DNA of 6,942 nucleotides from Armatimonadota bacterium (GCA_016210785.1 JACQTN010000577.1:1-6942), one strand, 5' to 3'. Shown: positions 1-5,773, counted from the first letter of the stretch. The notes: generated by a model not told the origin, from the letters alone. Numbers and translations are program-made.

Positions 1-45
1 GGACGGCCCGGCGGGTGGTCCAGCCGAGCCAGCACCTATGACCAT
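1..45 (-). CDS. Possible N-terminus of a gene running off the left edge
   Basis: On the minus strand an ATG at 45 opens a frame that stays open for all 15 codons to the window edge and begins MVIGAGSAG. This resembles the Gly-rich dinucleotide-binding loop (GxGxxG) at the N-terminus of FAD- or NAD-dependent Rossmann-fold enzymes. The residues that follow (PPAGPS) do not fit the usual hydrophobic helix after the loop, so the match may be chance. An AGGA lies 7 bases before the ATG as a weak ribosome binding site, and an extended -10 element sits about 85 bases upstream on the same strand. Too little is visible to name the product. It could equally be non-coding. Confidence 0.2.
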   Translation of the reverse strand, partial: MVIGAGSAGPPAGPS

Positions 46-129
46 GCACCAATCCTGCCCGGGGTGGCGCCGTGCGGGGTGCTTTGAGCGCGCGGGCTTC
101 ACGGGGCCGTCAAACGTGGCTTAACGAAT

Positions 130-138
130 ATTATATCA
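130..138 (-). promoter_or_regulatory. Extended -10 promoter element, minus strand
   Basis: Read on the minus strand, 138 to 130 is TGATATAAT: a perfect TATAAT with the TG-n extension, inside one of the few AT-rich patches of the window. The -35 region is poor (TGGTGA at a 16-base spacer), as is common with extended -10 promoters. Transcription would start near 123 and run toward the left edge. It lies just past the stop codon of the Tat-exported protein, so it more likely serves the next minus-strand gene than anything in this window. Confidence 0.35.
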
Positions 139-151
139 TACCGCCCGCCAG

Positions 152-1657
152 TCACCATGCTTCTTGGATCAGGGGGGCCAGCCCGGGGACGGCGTCCACG
201 AGCCGCCCCTCACCCACGGCGCCGTAGTCCCGTCCCGCGCCCCCGGCCATGCCGGCCGCGCCCTGGACCAGGCTCCCCCACCGCTGGACAAAGCGCAGCG
301 TGGCTTCTCCCCGGCGCCGCATGGTCTCGGCGTAGAAGGCGTGCAGCTCCGCGCTGATCGGCCGGATGAGCTCCATCCGCTCGGCGAAGGCCCGGAACTC
401 GCCCGCGTACCATCCGGGGTCCAGTTCCAGGAAATTGCCGGCGACAAACAGCGCCGCATCCGTGGCCGGGAAGTCGGCCTCCGGCGCGAAGCAGGAGCGC
501 AGGTAAGCCTCCCAGGCGCCCCCCTTTCTGGTCGCCGGGTCGGGGACCATCTGCGTCATCACGATAGCCTTGCCCAGGTGCGCCGGGGCGTCGCCGAACT
601 TCCAGCGGTACTCGATCTCCCCCGCATCCACGCGGCCCTGCATCAGGGTGCGCACCGCCTCCTGCTCTGGGCCGAGGGTGAGGTCCGGCCGGTCGCCCCG
701 GCGGATGAGGGCGATGTCGGTGCGCCCCCGCAGCAGCAGGTCCTTGACGTACCGCGTGTCGGGATGGTACCGGGCGATCAGGGACGGTTCGACGCCGACC
801 CCGGCCCCGCGCGTGTGCCACTCGCCCTCGTGCAGTCCCATCTGCTCGAGCGAGGGGTGGGGGAGGGTGAAGAGGGGGCGCCGCGGCAGGGAGACCTCGA
901 GGCCGGCGTTGCCGGAAGGGTGCGTCGCCGCCACCGCAATCACCGGCGCCAGGTACGGCCGGGAGACGGACAGGGTCGCCCTCCACTCCTCCGGCAGGGG
1001 CACGCGGAAGGCGCGCTCGATCGGTTCCTGCGCCAGCCTGACCCTCAGGGCCGGGGGCACGAATCTGAAGGTCCGCACCACGTTAGCCAGGATGTTGCGG
1101 CGCGCGCCGTAGACGCCGGCAGGCGCGTCGAACCCGTAGACGGCCGCCGCGTCGTCCACCACCAGGCAGGCGATGGCGGCTTTGCGCGGGCCGTCCGTGT
1201 AGGTGAACGAGGCGCGGAGGAGGCCGGCCTCCGGGCGGGTGCCAGTGGAGCGAACCCAGACCGGCCGGAAGTCGGCATAGGCGGTCCCGAACAGGGCGGC
1301 GACCAGGTCGAGGATCTCGGCGGCGCGCGCGGGGCGCTTGAGAGCGAAGATCTGGGCGTAGACGCGAGCGCCGGCCCACCCGTTGGAGCGGTCGTTCACC
1401 TGGAAGAGCCCCGGCTCCAGGGGCCGGACCGTCCAGCCGCGGGGATGGGCGGCGGCGAACCCGAGGAGAGGGTTGGTGTGGACGATCCACCCGCGCGGGA
1501 TGGTGGGGCCCCGTGGGGCTGTCTGCACGCGCGGCGCCGGGGCCGCCCGCGCGGAAACGGGCACCCCGGCGCCGCGCACCAGCGCCCACCCCGCGGCAGG
1601 GAGTGCCGCCAGAAATGTCCGCCGCGAGATCCGAATACGCATCGGGTTTCCGGGCAC
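152..1657 (-). CDS. Tat-exported protein of unknown function (PsbP/DUF1795-like N-terminal half)
   Basis: The protein has 501 residues from a GTG start at 1657. That start is chosen because GGAGGG lies 4 bases upstream of it. The next in-frame ATG (1642) has no site at proper spacing, and the frame extending further upstream is Arg/Pro-rich shadow. A textbook twin-arginine signal follows: SRRTFL at residues 11-16, a hydrophobic stretch at about 17-32, and likely cleavage after ARA at 36-38. The folded protein would therefore be exported through the Tat pathway. Residues about 60-202 (HTNPLLGFAAAHPRGW near the start, NILANVVRTFRF at the end) look like a PsbP or DUF1795-type domain, a family often found in exported proteins of unknown role. 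Residues about 203-440 may be a second, diverged module. A C-terminal tail contains a Gly/Ala-rich loop at about 466-482. No catalytic motif is recognised. Export and the coding call are secure, but the function is unknown. Confidence 0.85.
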   Translation of the reverse strand: MPGNPMRIRISRRTFLAALPAAGWALVRGAGVPVSARAAPAPRVQTAPRGPTIPRGWIVHTNPLLGFAAAHPRGWTVRPLEPGLFQVNDRSNGWAGARVYAQIFALKRPARAAEILDLVAALFGTAYADFRPVWVRSTGTRPEAGLLRASFTYTDGPRKAAIACLVVDDAAAVYGFDAPAGVYGARRNILANVVRTFRFVPPALRVRLAQEPIERAFRVPLPEEWRATLSVSRPYLAPVIAVAATHPSGNAGLEVSLPRRPLFTLPHPSLEQMGLHEGEWHTRGAGVGVEPSLIARYHPDTRYVKDLLLRGRTDIALIRRGDRPDLTLGPEQEAVRTLMQGRVDAGEIEYRWKFGDAPAHLGKAIVMTQMVPDPATRKGGAWEAYLRSCFAPEADFPATDAALFVAGNFLELDPGWYAGEFRAFAERMELIRPISAELHAFYAETMRRRGEATLRFVQRWGSLVQGAAGMAGGAGRDYGAVGEGRLVDAVPGLAPLIQEAW

Positions 1658-1661
1658 ATCA

Positions 1662-1667
1662 CCCTCC
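1662..1667 (-). promoter_or_regulatory. Ribosome binding site that fixes the GTG start of the Tat protein
   Basis: GGAGGG on the minus strand, 4 bases before the GTG at 1657, is the only strong Shine-Dalgarno match near this N-terminus. The ATG at 1642 lies 19 bases past the end of this site. Either choice leaves the twin-arginine motif intact; the difference is five residues (VPGNP). Confidence 0.65.
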
Positions 1668-1671
1668 GCGT

Positions 1672-1944
1672 TCATAAGAGAGTTGCCTGGGCGAACAGAC
1701 ACCGGATGTCCGCGATCTGTCGCCGCATGTTCAGGAGGAACGCGTTGCCCACGCGGTCCCCGTCCAGATCCGCGGCCGCCGGCAGCTTCACGCCCCGGAC
1801 GCGGGCGCCGACGGTGGCGCGGGTGCCGCGAGGGGAGGAAACGCGCCCGGCATGGATGGCGCAGCACCCAGGGCGGCAAGACGGTGAATCACAGGGCGAT
1901 CCCCGCGCCCCTGCCGAAGTTCCAGCCGGCAATTCATGAAACAT
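1672..1944 (-). CDS. Short hypothetical protein directly upstream of the Tat protein
   Basis: This is a 90-codon minus-strand frame from an ATG at 1944, with GGGGTGA immediately before it as a weak ribosome binding site. It ends in TGA 14 bases before the GTG of the Tat protein, a spacing that would suit one transcript. The last 60 or so codons, from about residue 30, have almost exclusively G or C at third positions and read like a real protein (for example LPAAADLDGDRVGNAFLLNM, then an amphipathic helix). The first 30 residues are Cys/Ser/Gly-rich and look non-coding. The genuine gene may therefore start later without a visible ribosome binding site, or be the surviving 3' end of a broken gene. 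I do not recognise a family. The parallel frame that shadows it is Arg/Pro-rich and was rejected. Confidence 0.4.
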   Translation of the reverse strand: MFHELPAGTSAGARGSPCDSPSCRPGCCAIHAGRVSSPRGTRATVGARVRGVKLPAAADLDGDRVGNAFLLNMRRQIADIRCLFAQATLL

Positions 1945-2030
1945 TCACCCCGATCGTTCGGAATCCCTGGAGGCGGGACGAGGAGCCCCAGGACGGGCGC
2001 CAGAGCCACCACGACCAGGCTGACGATCAT
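1788..2030 (-). other. Overlapping minus-strand frame with a hydrophobic N-terminus; possible 5' part of a broken gene
   Basis: An ATG at 2030 opens an 80-codon frame. Its first 20 residues form a clean hydrophobic segment (MIVSLVVVALAPVLGLLVPP) with GC-ending codons, like a signal peptide or membrane anchor. Quality falls after about residue 25: mixed third positions, Cys and Arg scattered. The frame ends in an Ala/Pro run at 1788, overlapping the better-looking frame that ends at 1672. One reading is a single small exported or anchored protein split by a frameshift between about 1860 and 1960. Another is chance hydrophobicity. There is no strong ribosome binding site at 2030. Confidence 0.2.
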
Positions 2031-2159
2031 GTCCCTGGCTCTCTCTATCAGCGTTCCACGCGGGCGCGGCGCATCCCTACCAACGCAGGGAGCGAGCAGG
2101 CTCTCGCGAATACACCCCTCGCCAGTCAGGCAGTGAATCCCGTGGGAGGGAGGTTTCTC
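1945..2159. other. Spacer between divergent genes
   Basis: Apart from the hydrophobic minus-strand frame entering from 2030, I see no convincing gene here. A short inverted repeat (GCGAG at 2092-2096, CTCGC at 2103-2107) is present. No promoter resembling TTGACA/TATAAT was found for either flanking gene. The plus-strand gene's ribosome binding site occupies the right end. Confidence 0.5.
2144..2153 (+). promoter_or_regulatory. Strong ribosome binding site of the 95-residue protein
   Basis: GGGAGGGAGG ends 6 bases before the ATG at 2160. It selects this start over the much longer open frame that continues upstream without coding character. Confidence 0.75.
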
Positions 2160-2447
2160 ATGATTATCGTCAGGACGTGGTGGCGCACCAGGTGGCGAAA
2201 AGGGCAGGCGACCATAGACGTCCTGAAGCAGATGGACAAACTGATCGCCGGAAACCGCAACAGCCGCTTCATGACCGACCTGTCGGGGGAGTTCTTCACG
2301 GTAGTGTGGGAGCAGGAGTATAAGAGCCTCTCCGACATCGAGGCGGCGATGACGGGCGTCATGGCCAAGCCCCGGTACGGGAAGCTCATGGAGACGCTGG
2401 GGACGCTGGTGGTGACCGGCGGCCGGGAACTCTACGTGTTGCGCTGA
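2160..2447 (+). CDS. Small protein, probable dimeric alpha-beta barrel (ABM/NIPSNAP-like) fold
   Basis: The protein has 95 residues, no signal peptide and no membrane segment. The order of elements fits a ferredoxin-like half of a dimeric alpha-beta barrel: strand at about 1-12 (IIVRTWW), helix at about 15-30 (ATIDVLKQMDKLIAG), strands at about 33-52 (SRFMTDLSGEFFTVVWEQEY), helix at about 56-78 (SLSDIEAAMTGVMAKPRYGK), and a terminal strand (GRELYVL) that would swap across the dimer. Small proteins of this shape include antibiotic-biosynthesis-monooxygenase-like and NIPSNAP-like proteins, many of them of unknown activity. No catalytic residue can be assigned. The gene stands alone on the plus strand, divergent from the Tat protein, and is followed at once by a GC-rich hairpin. 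The gene call is strong; the fold is inferred from the pattern, and the role is unknown. Confidence 0.8.
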   Translation: MIIVRTWWRTRWRKGQATIDVLKQMDKLIAGNRNSRFMTDLSGEFFTVVWEQEYKSLSDIEAAMTGVMAKPRYGKLMETLGTLVVTGGRELYVLR

Positions 2448-2450
2448 GGA

Positions 2451-2468
2451 GCAGGCACCGGCGCCTGC
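2451..2468 (+). terminator. GC-rich hairpin just after the 95-residue gene
   Basis: GCAGGC, a 6-base loop and GCCTGC form a 6-bp perfect stem beginning 3 bases after the stop codon. No T-tract follows; G-rich sequence does. It may help termination or protect the mRNA end, but it is not a classic intrinsic terminator. Confidence 0.3.
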
Positions 2469-2558
2469 CGGCGCCCGCGGCTGCCGTGGGGCGGGGGACC
2501 CGGGGCGACGCGCACCGGGCGCCCCGCGCATCCCTGGTCGGGGGAGGGATCGTGACTG

Positions 2559-2657
2559 GGGGCGTATCTCCTTCGTCGGGTGATCCTGGCGGTCCCCACG
2601 ACGCCGGGCGTGCTGGCGGCGGTCTTTCTCCTCCGAGCTTTTGGACTGGCGCCGGGC
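2559..2657 (+). pseudogene. N-terminal remnant of a DppB/OppB-type peptide ABC permease
   Basis: In the frame through 2580 the sequence reads GAYLLRRVILAVPTTPGVLA and continues AVFLL...LAPG. This is the hallmark start of DppB/OppB-family permeases: (M)xxYLLRR, first membrane helix beginning LAVPTLLGV, then VFLLLRLxPGDP. An intact permease has about 300-330 residues; only about 33 survive here. A ribosome-binding-like GGGGGAGGG and a GTG at 2552 lie just before it, but that GTG is out of frame with the remnant, and the in-frame codon at 2553-2555 is TGA. The reading start is therefore also damaged. Beyond the LAPG the frame turns into Ser/Thr-rich nonsense, because the sequence there belongs to another gene in another frame. 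Not expected to be functional. Confidence 0.7.
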
Positions 2658-2818
2658 TCAACCAGGTCAACGACTCCGACCCGCAGCTCGACCGCCTGCT
2701 GGACGAAGGCCGGGTCGGGGCCGTGCGGAAGCACGTGCACGGCTTCCAGCACTGGAAGAACACGCACTGGCAGAACACGTCGTGCCTGGGCCTGCGTACC
2801 ACATGGATCGCCCGGTAG
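2658..2818 (+). pseudogene. C-terminal remnant of a peptide ABC substrate-binding protein, with an internal deletion
   Basis: In the frame ending at the TAG at 2816-2818 the sequence reads LNQVNDSDPQLDRLLDEGR, the late helix typical of family 5 peptide-binding proteins (NDPELDRLLDEAR). After only three more residues it reads VRKHVHGFQHW and ends in LRTTWIAR, the typical C-terminal strand and end of the same family. In the intact homologue just downstream, the corresponding elements (NPRISRLARQAQ and VAVHVRNFRQF) are separated by 36 residues, so roughly 33 codons have been lost in frame. GC-ending codons are still uniform, which suggests recent decay. The remnant adjoins the permease fragment without a spacer, in the reverse of the usual binding-protein-then-permease order. 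Confidence 0.7.
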
Positions 2819-2843
2819 GTGAAGGAGTGCCGATAACCCGACG

Positions 2844-4379
2844 ATGACTCCGCCACGATCCCTCGTTGCCACGCTGCTCGTGATCCTGGCGATCGTCGCG
2901 CTGCTCCCCGCGCCCGCCCGGTCGGGGAAGAAGGCGGGTGGCCGTCTTGCCGTGGGTCTGGCGGACGGCGACCTGGCCTCGTTGGATCCCATCGTTCCCG
3001 CCGACGGCGCGTCCACGTGGGCTCTGCTCCACCTGTACGACCAGCTGGTGCGGGTGGGCCGCGACGGCCGCCGCGTCGAGCCGGCTGCCGCGGAAAGCTG
3101 GAAGGTGAGCCCGGACGGGAAGACCTGGACGTTCCGGCTGCGCCGCGGGCTCACCTTCAGCAACGGCGACCCCGTGACGTCCGAGGACGTCAGGTTTTCC
3201 CTGGAGCGCGCCATGGGCCGCGCCTCGTCCCGCGCAAGCCGGTTTCCCCCCATGGCGGGCGCGGCCGCGCCCGATCCGCGCACGGTGGTCATCCACCTCA
3301 GGGAACCGTGGGCGCCGCTGCTGGCCGACCTCTCGCTCCTCGCCGCGTCCATCATCCCGGCGCGTCTGGCGCGAGAGAAGGGACGCGCCTTCTGGAAGGC
3401 GCCGGTCGGCAGCGGCCCCTTCATGGTCACGGAGTGGGTGAAGGGACGCCACATCACGCTCCGCCGCAACCCCGCCTACTGGCAGAAGCCTTACCCCTAC
3501 CTGGACGAGGTGCGGTTTGAGGTGCTGGCCGACGACCGGGTCCGGGTGGAGAGGCTGCGCCGCGGCGACATCGACATCGCCACGAGCGTCCCGCCCGATC
3601 AGGTGGCGGGGTTCCAGCGGGACGACCGGTTTGACGTGTACCTGGTGCCGCTGATGCGCGTCGATCACGCGCTGCTGAACCATGCCCGCTCTCCCTTCGG
3701 TGCGCTGCGGGCACGGCAGGCGATCAACCACGCGGTGAACCGGGACGCCATCGTGCGGCGGGTCCTGTTTGGCTACGGCCGGGTGGCGTCCAGCATGCTG
3801 CCTCCGATGCTGTACTGGAACGACACGCTCCGGCCCTACGCGTACAGCGTGAGCCTGGCCCGGGCGGCCCTGCGCCAGGCCGGCATGGCCGGCGGCTTCT
3901 CCGCGGAGATGCTGATTGCCGCGGGCGATGGCCAGGCGGCCCACACCGGCGCTCTGATGCGGCAGCAGTTGAAGGCGGCCGGCATCGACCTCAGGGTCAC
4001 GACGCTGCCGCCCGCGCACCTGCTGCGGCGGCGGCAGGCGGGCCAGTTCGACATGCTGAAGCACTCCTACAGCAGCGACATCACTGACCCCGGCGCGCTG
4101 GTGGGCTTTGCCCTGGACTACGAGGACGGCGCCCTGGCCCGGTGGGCGGGGTACCGCAACCCCCGCATCAGCCGGCTGGCCCGCCAGGCGCAGGCTACCA
4201 TGAGCCCGGAGCGGCGGAGGACCCTGTACTTTGAGATCCAGCGGCTGGCCTACGACGACTACTACGCGGTACCCCTCTACTACGCCGACACCCGGACCGT
4301 GGTCGCCGTGCACGTGAGGAACTTCCGGCAGTTCCCCACCGGCTACTGCCGCCTGTGGGAGGCCTGGCGCGCCAGGTAA
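2844..4379 (+). CDS. Peptide/nickel-type ABC transporter substrate-binding protein (SBP family 5), orphan
   Basis: The protein has 511 residues, a normal length for the DppA/OppA/NikA class, which captures oligopeptides or other small solutes outside the membrane and delivers them to a permease. Residues 1-27 form a signal peptide (basic start, hydrophobic LVATLLVILAIVALL, cleavage near PARS). No lipobox cysteine is present, so it would be a soluble exported protein or remain anchored by its signal. Family landmarks are the LDPI near 47-50, the signature TFRLRRGLTFSNGDP with TSEDVRFSLER at about 96-122, a QAINHAVNRDAIVRR helix near 292-306, a LARAALRQAGM repeat unit near 338-348, and a C-terminal VRNFRQFPTGYCRLWEAW. 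The ATG at 2844 has only a distant AAGGAG, 16 bases upstream. No permease or ATPase follows; the next gene is convergent. It sits right behind wreckage of a similar operon, so it may use permeases encoded elsewhere. The solute cannot be predicted. Confidence 0.92.
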   Translation: MTPPRSLVATLLVILAIVALLPAPARSGKKAGGRLAVGLADGDLASLDPIVPADGASTWALLHLYDQLVRVGRDGRRVEPAAAESWKVSPDGKTWTFRLRRGLTFSNGDPVTSEDVRFSLERAMGRASSRASRFPPMAGAAAPDPRTVVIHLREPWAPLLADLSLLAASIIPARLAREKGRAFWKAPVGSGPFMVTEWVKGRHITLRRNPAYWQKPYPYLDEVRFEVLADDRVRVERLRRGDIDIATSVPPDQVAGFQRDDRFDVYLVPLMRVDHALLNHARSPFGALRARQAINHAVNRDAIVRRVLFGYGRVASSMLPPMLYWNDTLRPYAYSVSLARAALRQAGMAGGFSAEMLIAAGDGQAAHTGALMRQQLKAAGIDLRVTTLPPAHLLRRRQAGQFDMLKHSYSSDITDPGALVGFALDYEDGALARWAGYRNPRISRLARQAQATMSPERRRTLYFEIQRLAYDDYYAVPLYYADTRTVVAVHVRNFRQFPTGYCRLWEAWRAR

Positions 4380-4392
4380 TGCGGCCGGCGCC

Positions 4393-4857
4393 CTACCGAT
4401 CGTACGACCGCGACGGCATCGGCGGGGGCGCCGGAAACGCGGGCGGCGAGCCGGGCCGCGCCGGCGCCGTGGATGCGCTCCCCACCACGAGGCGGCCTTC
4501 TATGCCGCGGTCACGGTGCCCCTCGATGTCGCAGTAGGCGAGGTAGGTGCCCGCCCTCGGCAGGTCCACCTCGAAGGTCAGGGTAGCGCCCGCACCGACG
4601 TTGTCTGACGTGACCTTCACGTCGGAGGCCTGTCCTGGTCCGAGGATGCTCAGGTTGTGTTGCCGCTGGCCGGCGTTGCGCACGACGAAGCGCACCCGTC
4701 CCGGCCTCACCGTGATCTCCCTGGGCTCGACGGCCCACTCCCGAAGCGTTACCCGTACCTCCTGCACCACCGGAGCCGGAGCTGCGTGCGTCTGCGCCAA
4801 GCCCGCGGCCAGACCCACCGCCCCCAGGAGCCCGAGCGCCCGAGCAATACGCCGCAT
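4393..4857 (-). CDS. Exported cupredoxin (plastocyanin-like), axial Met replaced by Ile
   Basis: The protein has 154 residues from an ATG at 4857, preferred over an ATG 30 bases upstream because AAGGAAGG precedes it at 7 bases and the signal peptide then starts cleanly (MRRIARALGLLG..., likely cleavage after THA at residue 25). The mature part is a cupredoxin beta-sandwich: VRVTLREWAVEPREITVRPG, then FVVRNAGQRQHNL with the first His ligand (H67), and a late loop YCDIEGHRDRGIEG with Cys109 and His114. In typical type 1 copper sites the loop is C-x4-H-x4-M; here the last position is Ile119, encoded by ATA. A non-coordinating residue there is known in some high-potential blue copper proteins. 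The likely role is extracytoplasmic copper-linked electron transfer, or simple copper binding. An Ala/Pro-rich tail of about 25 residues follows. The gene faces the binding-protein gene tail to tail with 13 bases between stops, and diverges from the LysE gene. Confidence 0.88.
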   Translation of the reverse strand: MRRIARALGLLGAVGLAAGLAQTHAAPAPVVQEVRVTLREWAVEPREITVRPGRVRFVVRNAGQRQHNLSILGPGQASDVKVTSDNVGAGATLTFEVDLPRAGTYLAYCDIEGHRDRGIEGRLVVGSASTAPARPGSPPAFPAPPPMPSRSYDR

Positions 4858-4996
4858 CCTCCCACCTTCCTTCGAGTCCGCGGGCATCGCACCGCATCCA
4901 TGCCGAGAGGATATCCCTTCTCTGTCACAGGCATGTCACTCGATTTGAGGGCATCCTACAGGAAGTCTCGTCGACGGGCCCGTAGTTACAGGTGAC
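4858..4996. other. Divergent spacer between the cupredoxin and LysE genes
   Basis: These 139 bases must hold the promoters of both flanking genes. On the minus strand a weak pair is visible, GTGACA near 4944-4949 and GATATC near 4910-4915, too far apart or too poor to call a promoter. The plus-strand start at 4997 has AGGTGA ending 1 base before the ATG, a close but usable ribosome binding match. No palindromic operator stands out. Confidence 0.35.
4865..4872 (-). promoter_or_regulatory. Ribosome binding site of the cupredoxin
   Basis: AAGGAAGG on the minus strand ends 7 bases before the ATG at 4857 and decides between the two candidate starts. A GGGAGG directly abuts the same ATG and is too close to act as the main site. 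Confidence 0.6.
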
Positions 4997-5656
4997 ATGG
5001 TGGAACTCCTGACCATCTCCTTCACCTGGTGGGCGGTGAGCCTCTCGGGCGTCCTGATGCCGGGGCCGATCTCGGCCATGGCGGTGAGCGAGGGCGCGCG
5101 CCGCGGGTTCGTGGCCGGACCGCTGATCACGGCGGGCCATGCCGTCAGCGAACTGCTGATGCTTGTCGCGCTGGCCGTCGGCATGAACCACCTGCTGCAA
5201 CGACCGGCGGTCGCGGGCGTCGTCGGATTGTTGGGCGGGGTCGTGCTGGCCTGGATGGGATGGGGCATCGTGGAGGCGGCGCGGCGCGCCGCGCTGAGTC
5301 CCGGGACGGCCGCCGGTCCCGGGGGCACTGCCACCGCCGGCATGGAGCTGGTGCGGGCGGGGATCCTCACCACCCTCGGCAACCCCTACTGGCTGCTGTG
5401 GTGGGTGACGGTGGGCGCCAGCTATTACGTGCTGTTCAGCCGGTTCGGGGTCGTGGCCCTCGTCTTGCTGTTCTTCGTCGGCCACATCGCGCTGGACCTG
5501 GGGTGGACCAGCCTCCTGGCGTTCGTCGTCGGCGCCGGACGCGGCCGCATTCCCGCCGGCGTGTACCGCGCCGTGTTGGGCGTGTGCGGGGTGTTCGTCA
5601 TCGCCATGAGCGCCTACTTCCTGATCTCCGGGCTTCGCTTTCTGACCCAGCGTTAG
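4997..5656 (+). CDS. LysE/RhtB-family amino acid (or related metabolite) exporter
   Basis: The protein has 219 residues, the usual size for LysE/RhtB exporters. These inner-membrane proteins expel amino acids or similar small molecules using the proton gradient. Six hydrophobic segments are visible at about 6-26, 38-64, 72-93, 122-146, 150-178 and 189-212. The family hallmark MPGPISAMAVSEGARRGFVAG sits at 21-41 (PGP after the first helix, then the basic RRG turn and the GxxxGH-like helix 2). The second conserved motif near NPYWLLWW at 129-136 corresponds to the NPK/NPY loop before helix 4. Residues 98-116 form a Gly/Ala/Pro-rich cytoplasmic loop. The start at 4997 places AGGTGA just before the ATG. 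The LLM-class enzyme gene follows 117 bases downstream on the same strand, so co-transcription is plausible. The substrate is not predictable. Confidence 0.88.
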   Translation: MVELLTISFTWWAVSLSGVLMPGPISAMAVSEGARRGFVAGPLITAGHAVSELLMLVALAVGMNHLLQRPAVAGVVGLLGGVVLAWMGWGIVEAARRAALSPGTAAGPGGTATAGMELVRAGILTTLGNPYWLLWWVTVGASYYVLFSRFGVVALVLLFFVGHIALDLGWTSLLAFVVGAGRGRIPAGVYRAVLGVCGVFVIAMSAYFLISGLRFLTQR

Positions 5657-5680
5657 ATCCGGTCCGGGCCGGGCCGCGGA

Positions 5681-5694
5681 TTGCCCGTTGCCCG
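5681..5694 (+). repeat. Tandem 7-base repeat between exporter and oxidoreductase
   Basis: TTGCCCG occurs twice in direct succession within the 117-base spacer. It may be a slippage product or a site for a regulator; nothing else supports a role. Confidence 0.3.
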
Positions 5695-5759
5695 TGCGGC
5701 GGCCGGGTTTCGCGGTGGCGCGGTCTGCGGCGGGGGGAAGCGTGGTGCGCGCCACCGAG

Positions 5760-5765
5760 AGGAGG
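5760..5765 (+). promoter_or_regulatory. Ribosome binding site of the LLM-class oxidoreductase
   Basis: AGGAGG, 8 bases before the ATG at 5774, fixes that start. The open frame extends 31 codons further upstream, but that stretch (Gly/Arg-rich) has no coding character. Confidence 0.75.
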
Positions 5766-5773
5766 GAGCCCGC

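Noticed and set aside
164..1939. Long plus-strand open frame (about 590 codons) opposite the Tat protein
   Set aside because: It is an antisense shadow: Arg/Gly/Pro-rich, no ribosome binding site, no domain, while the minus-strand frame has a Tat signal and good codon bias.
2030..2075. GTLIE followed by a hydrophobic stretch on the minus strand, resembling a type IV prepilin start (GFTLIE)
   Set aside because: The residue after Gly is missing, charged residues (RARD) interrupt the helix, and no pilin-like body follows.
2474..2562. Runs of G (GGGG, GGGGG) as a possible G-quadruplex
   Set aside because: Such runs are expected in this GC-rich context, their spacing is irregular, and they lie in decayed sequence with no evident regulatory target.
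2486..2818. A single intact 110-residue protein starting at the GTG at 2486
   Set aside because: Its first 57 codons are an out-of-frame reading of the permease fragment; only the last part is real binding-protein sequence, so a pseudogene call fits better.
2432..4313. Long minus-strand frames opposite the transporter remnants and the binding protein
   Set aside because: They are shadows of the plus-strand genes, rich in Arg, His and Gln, and conflict with a clear family 5 binding protein.
4380..4392. Bidirectional terminator between the convergent binding-protein and cupredoxin genes
   Set aside because: The 13-base gap is GC-rich and contains neither a usable stem nor a T-tract.
5657..5680. 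ATCCG...CGGAT dyad after the exporter as a terminator
   Set aside because: The 5-base stem has a long GC loop and no T-tract, and the next gene on the same strand is close enough for read-through.
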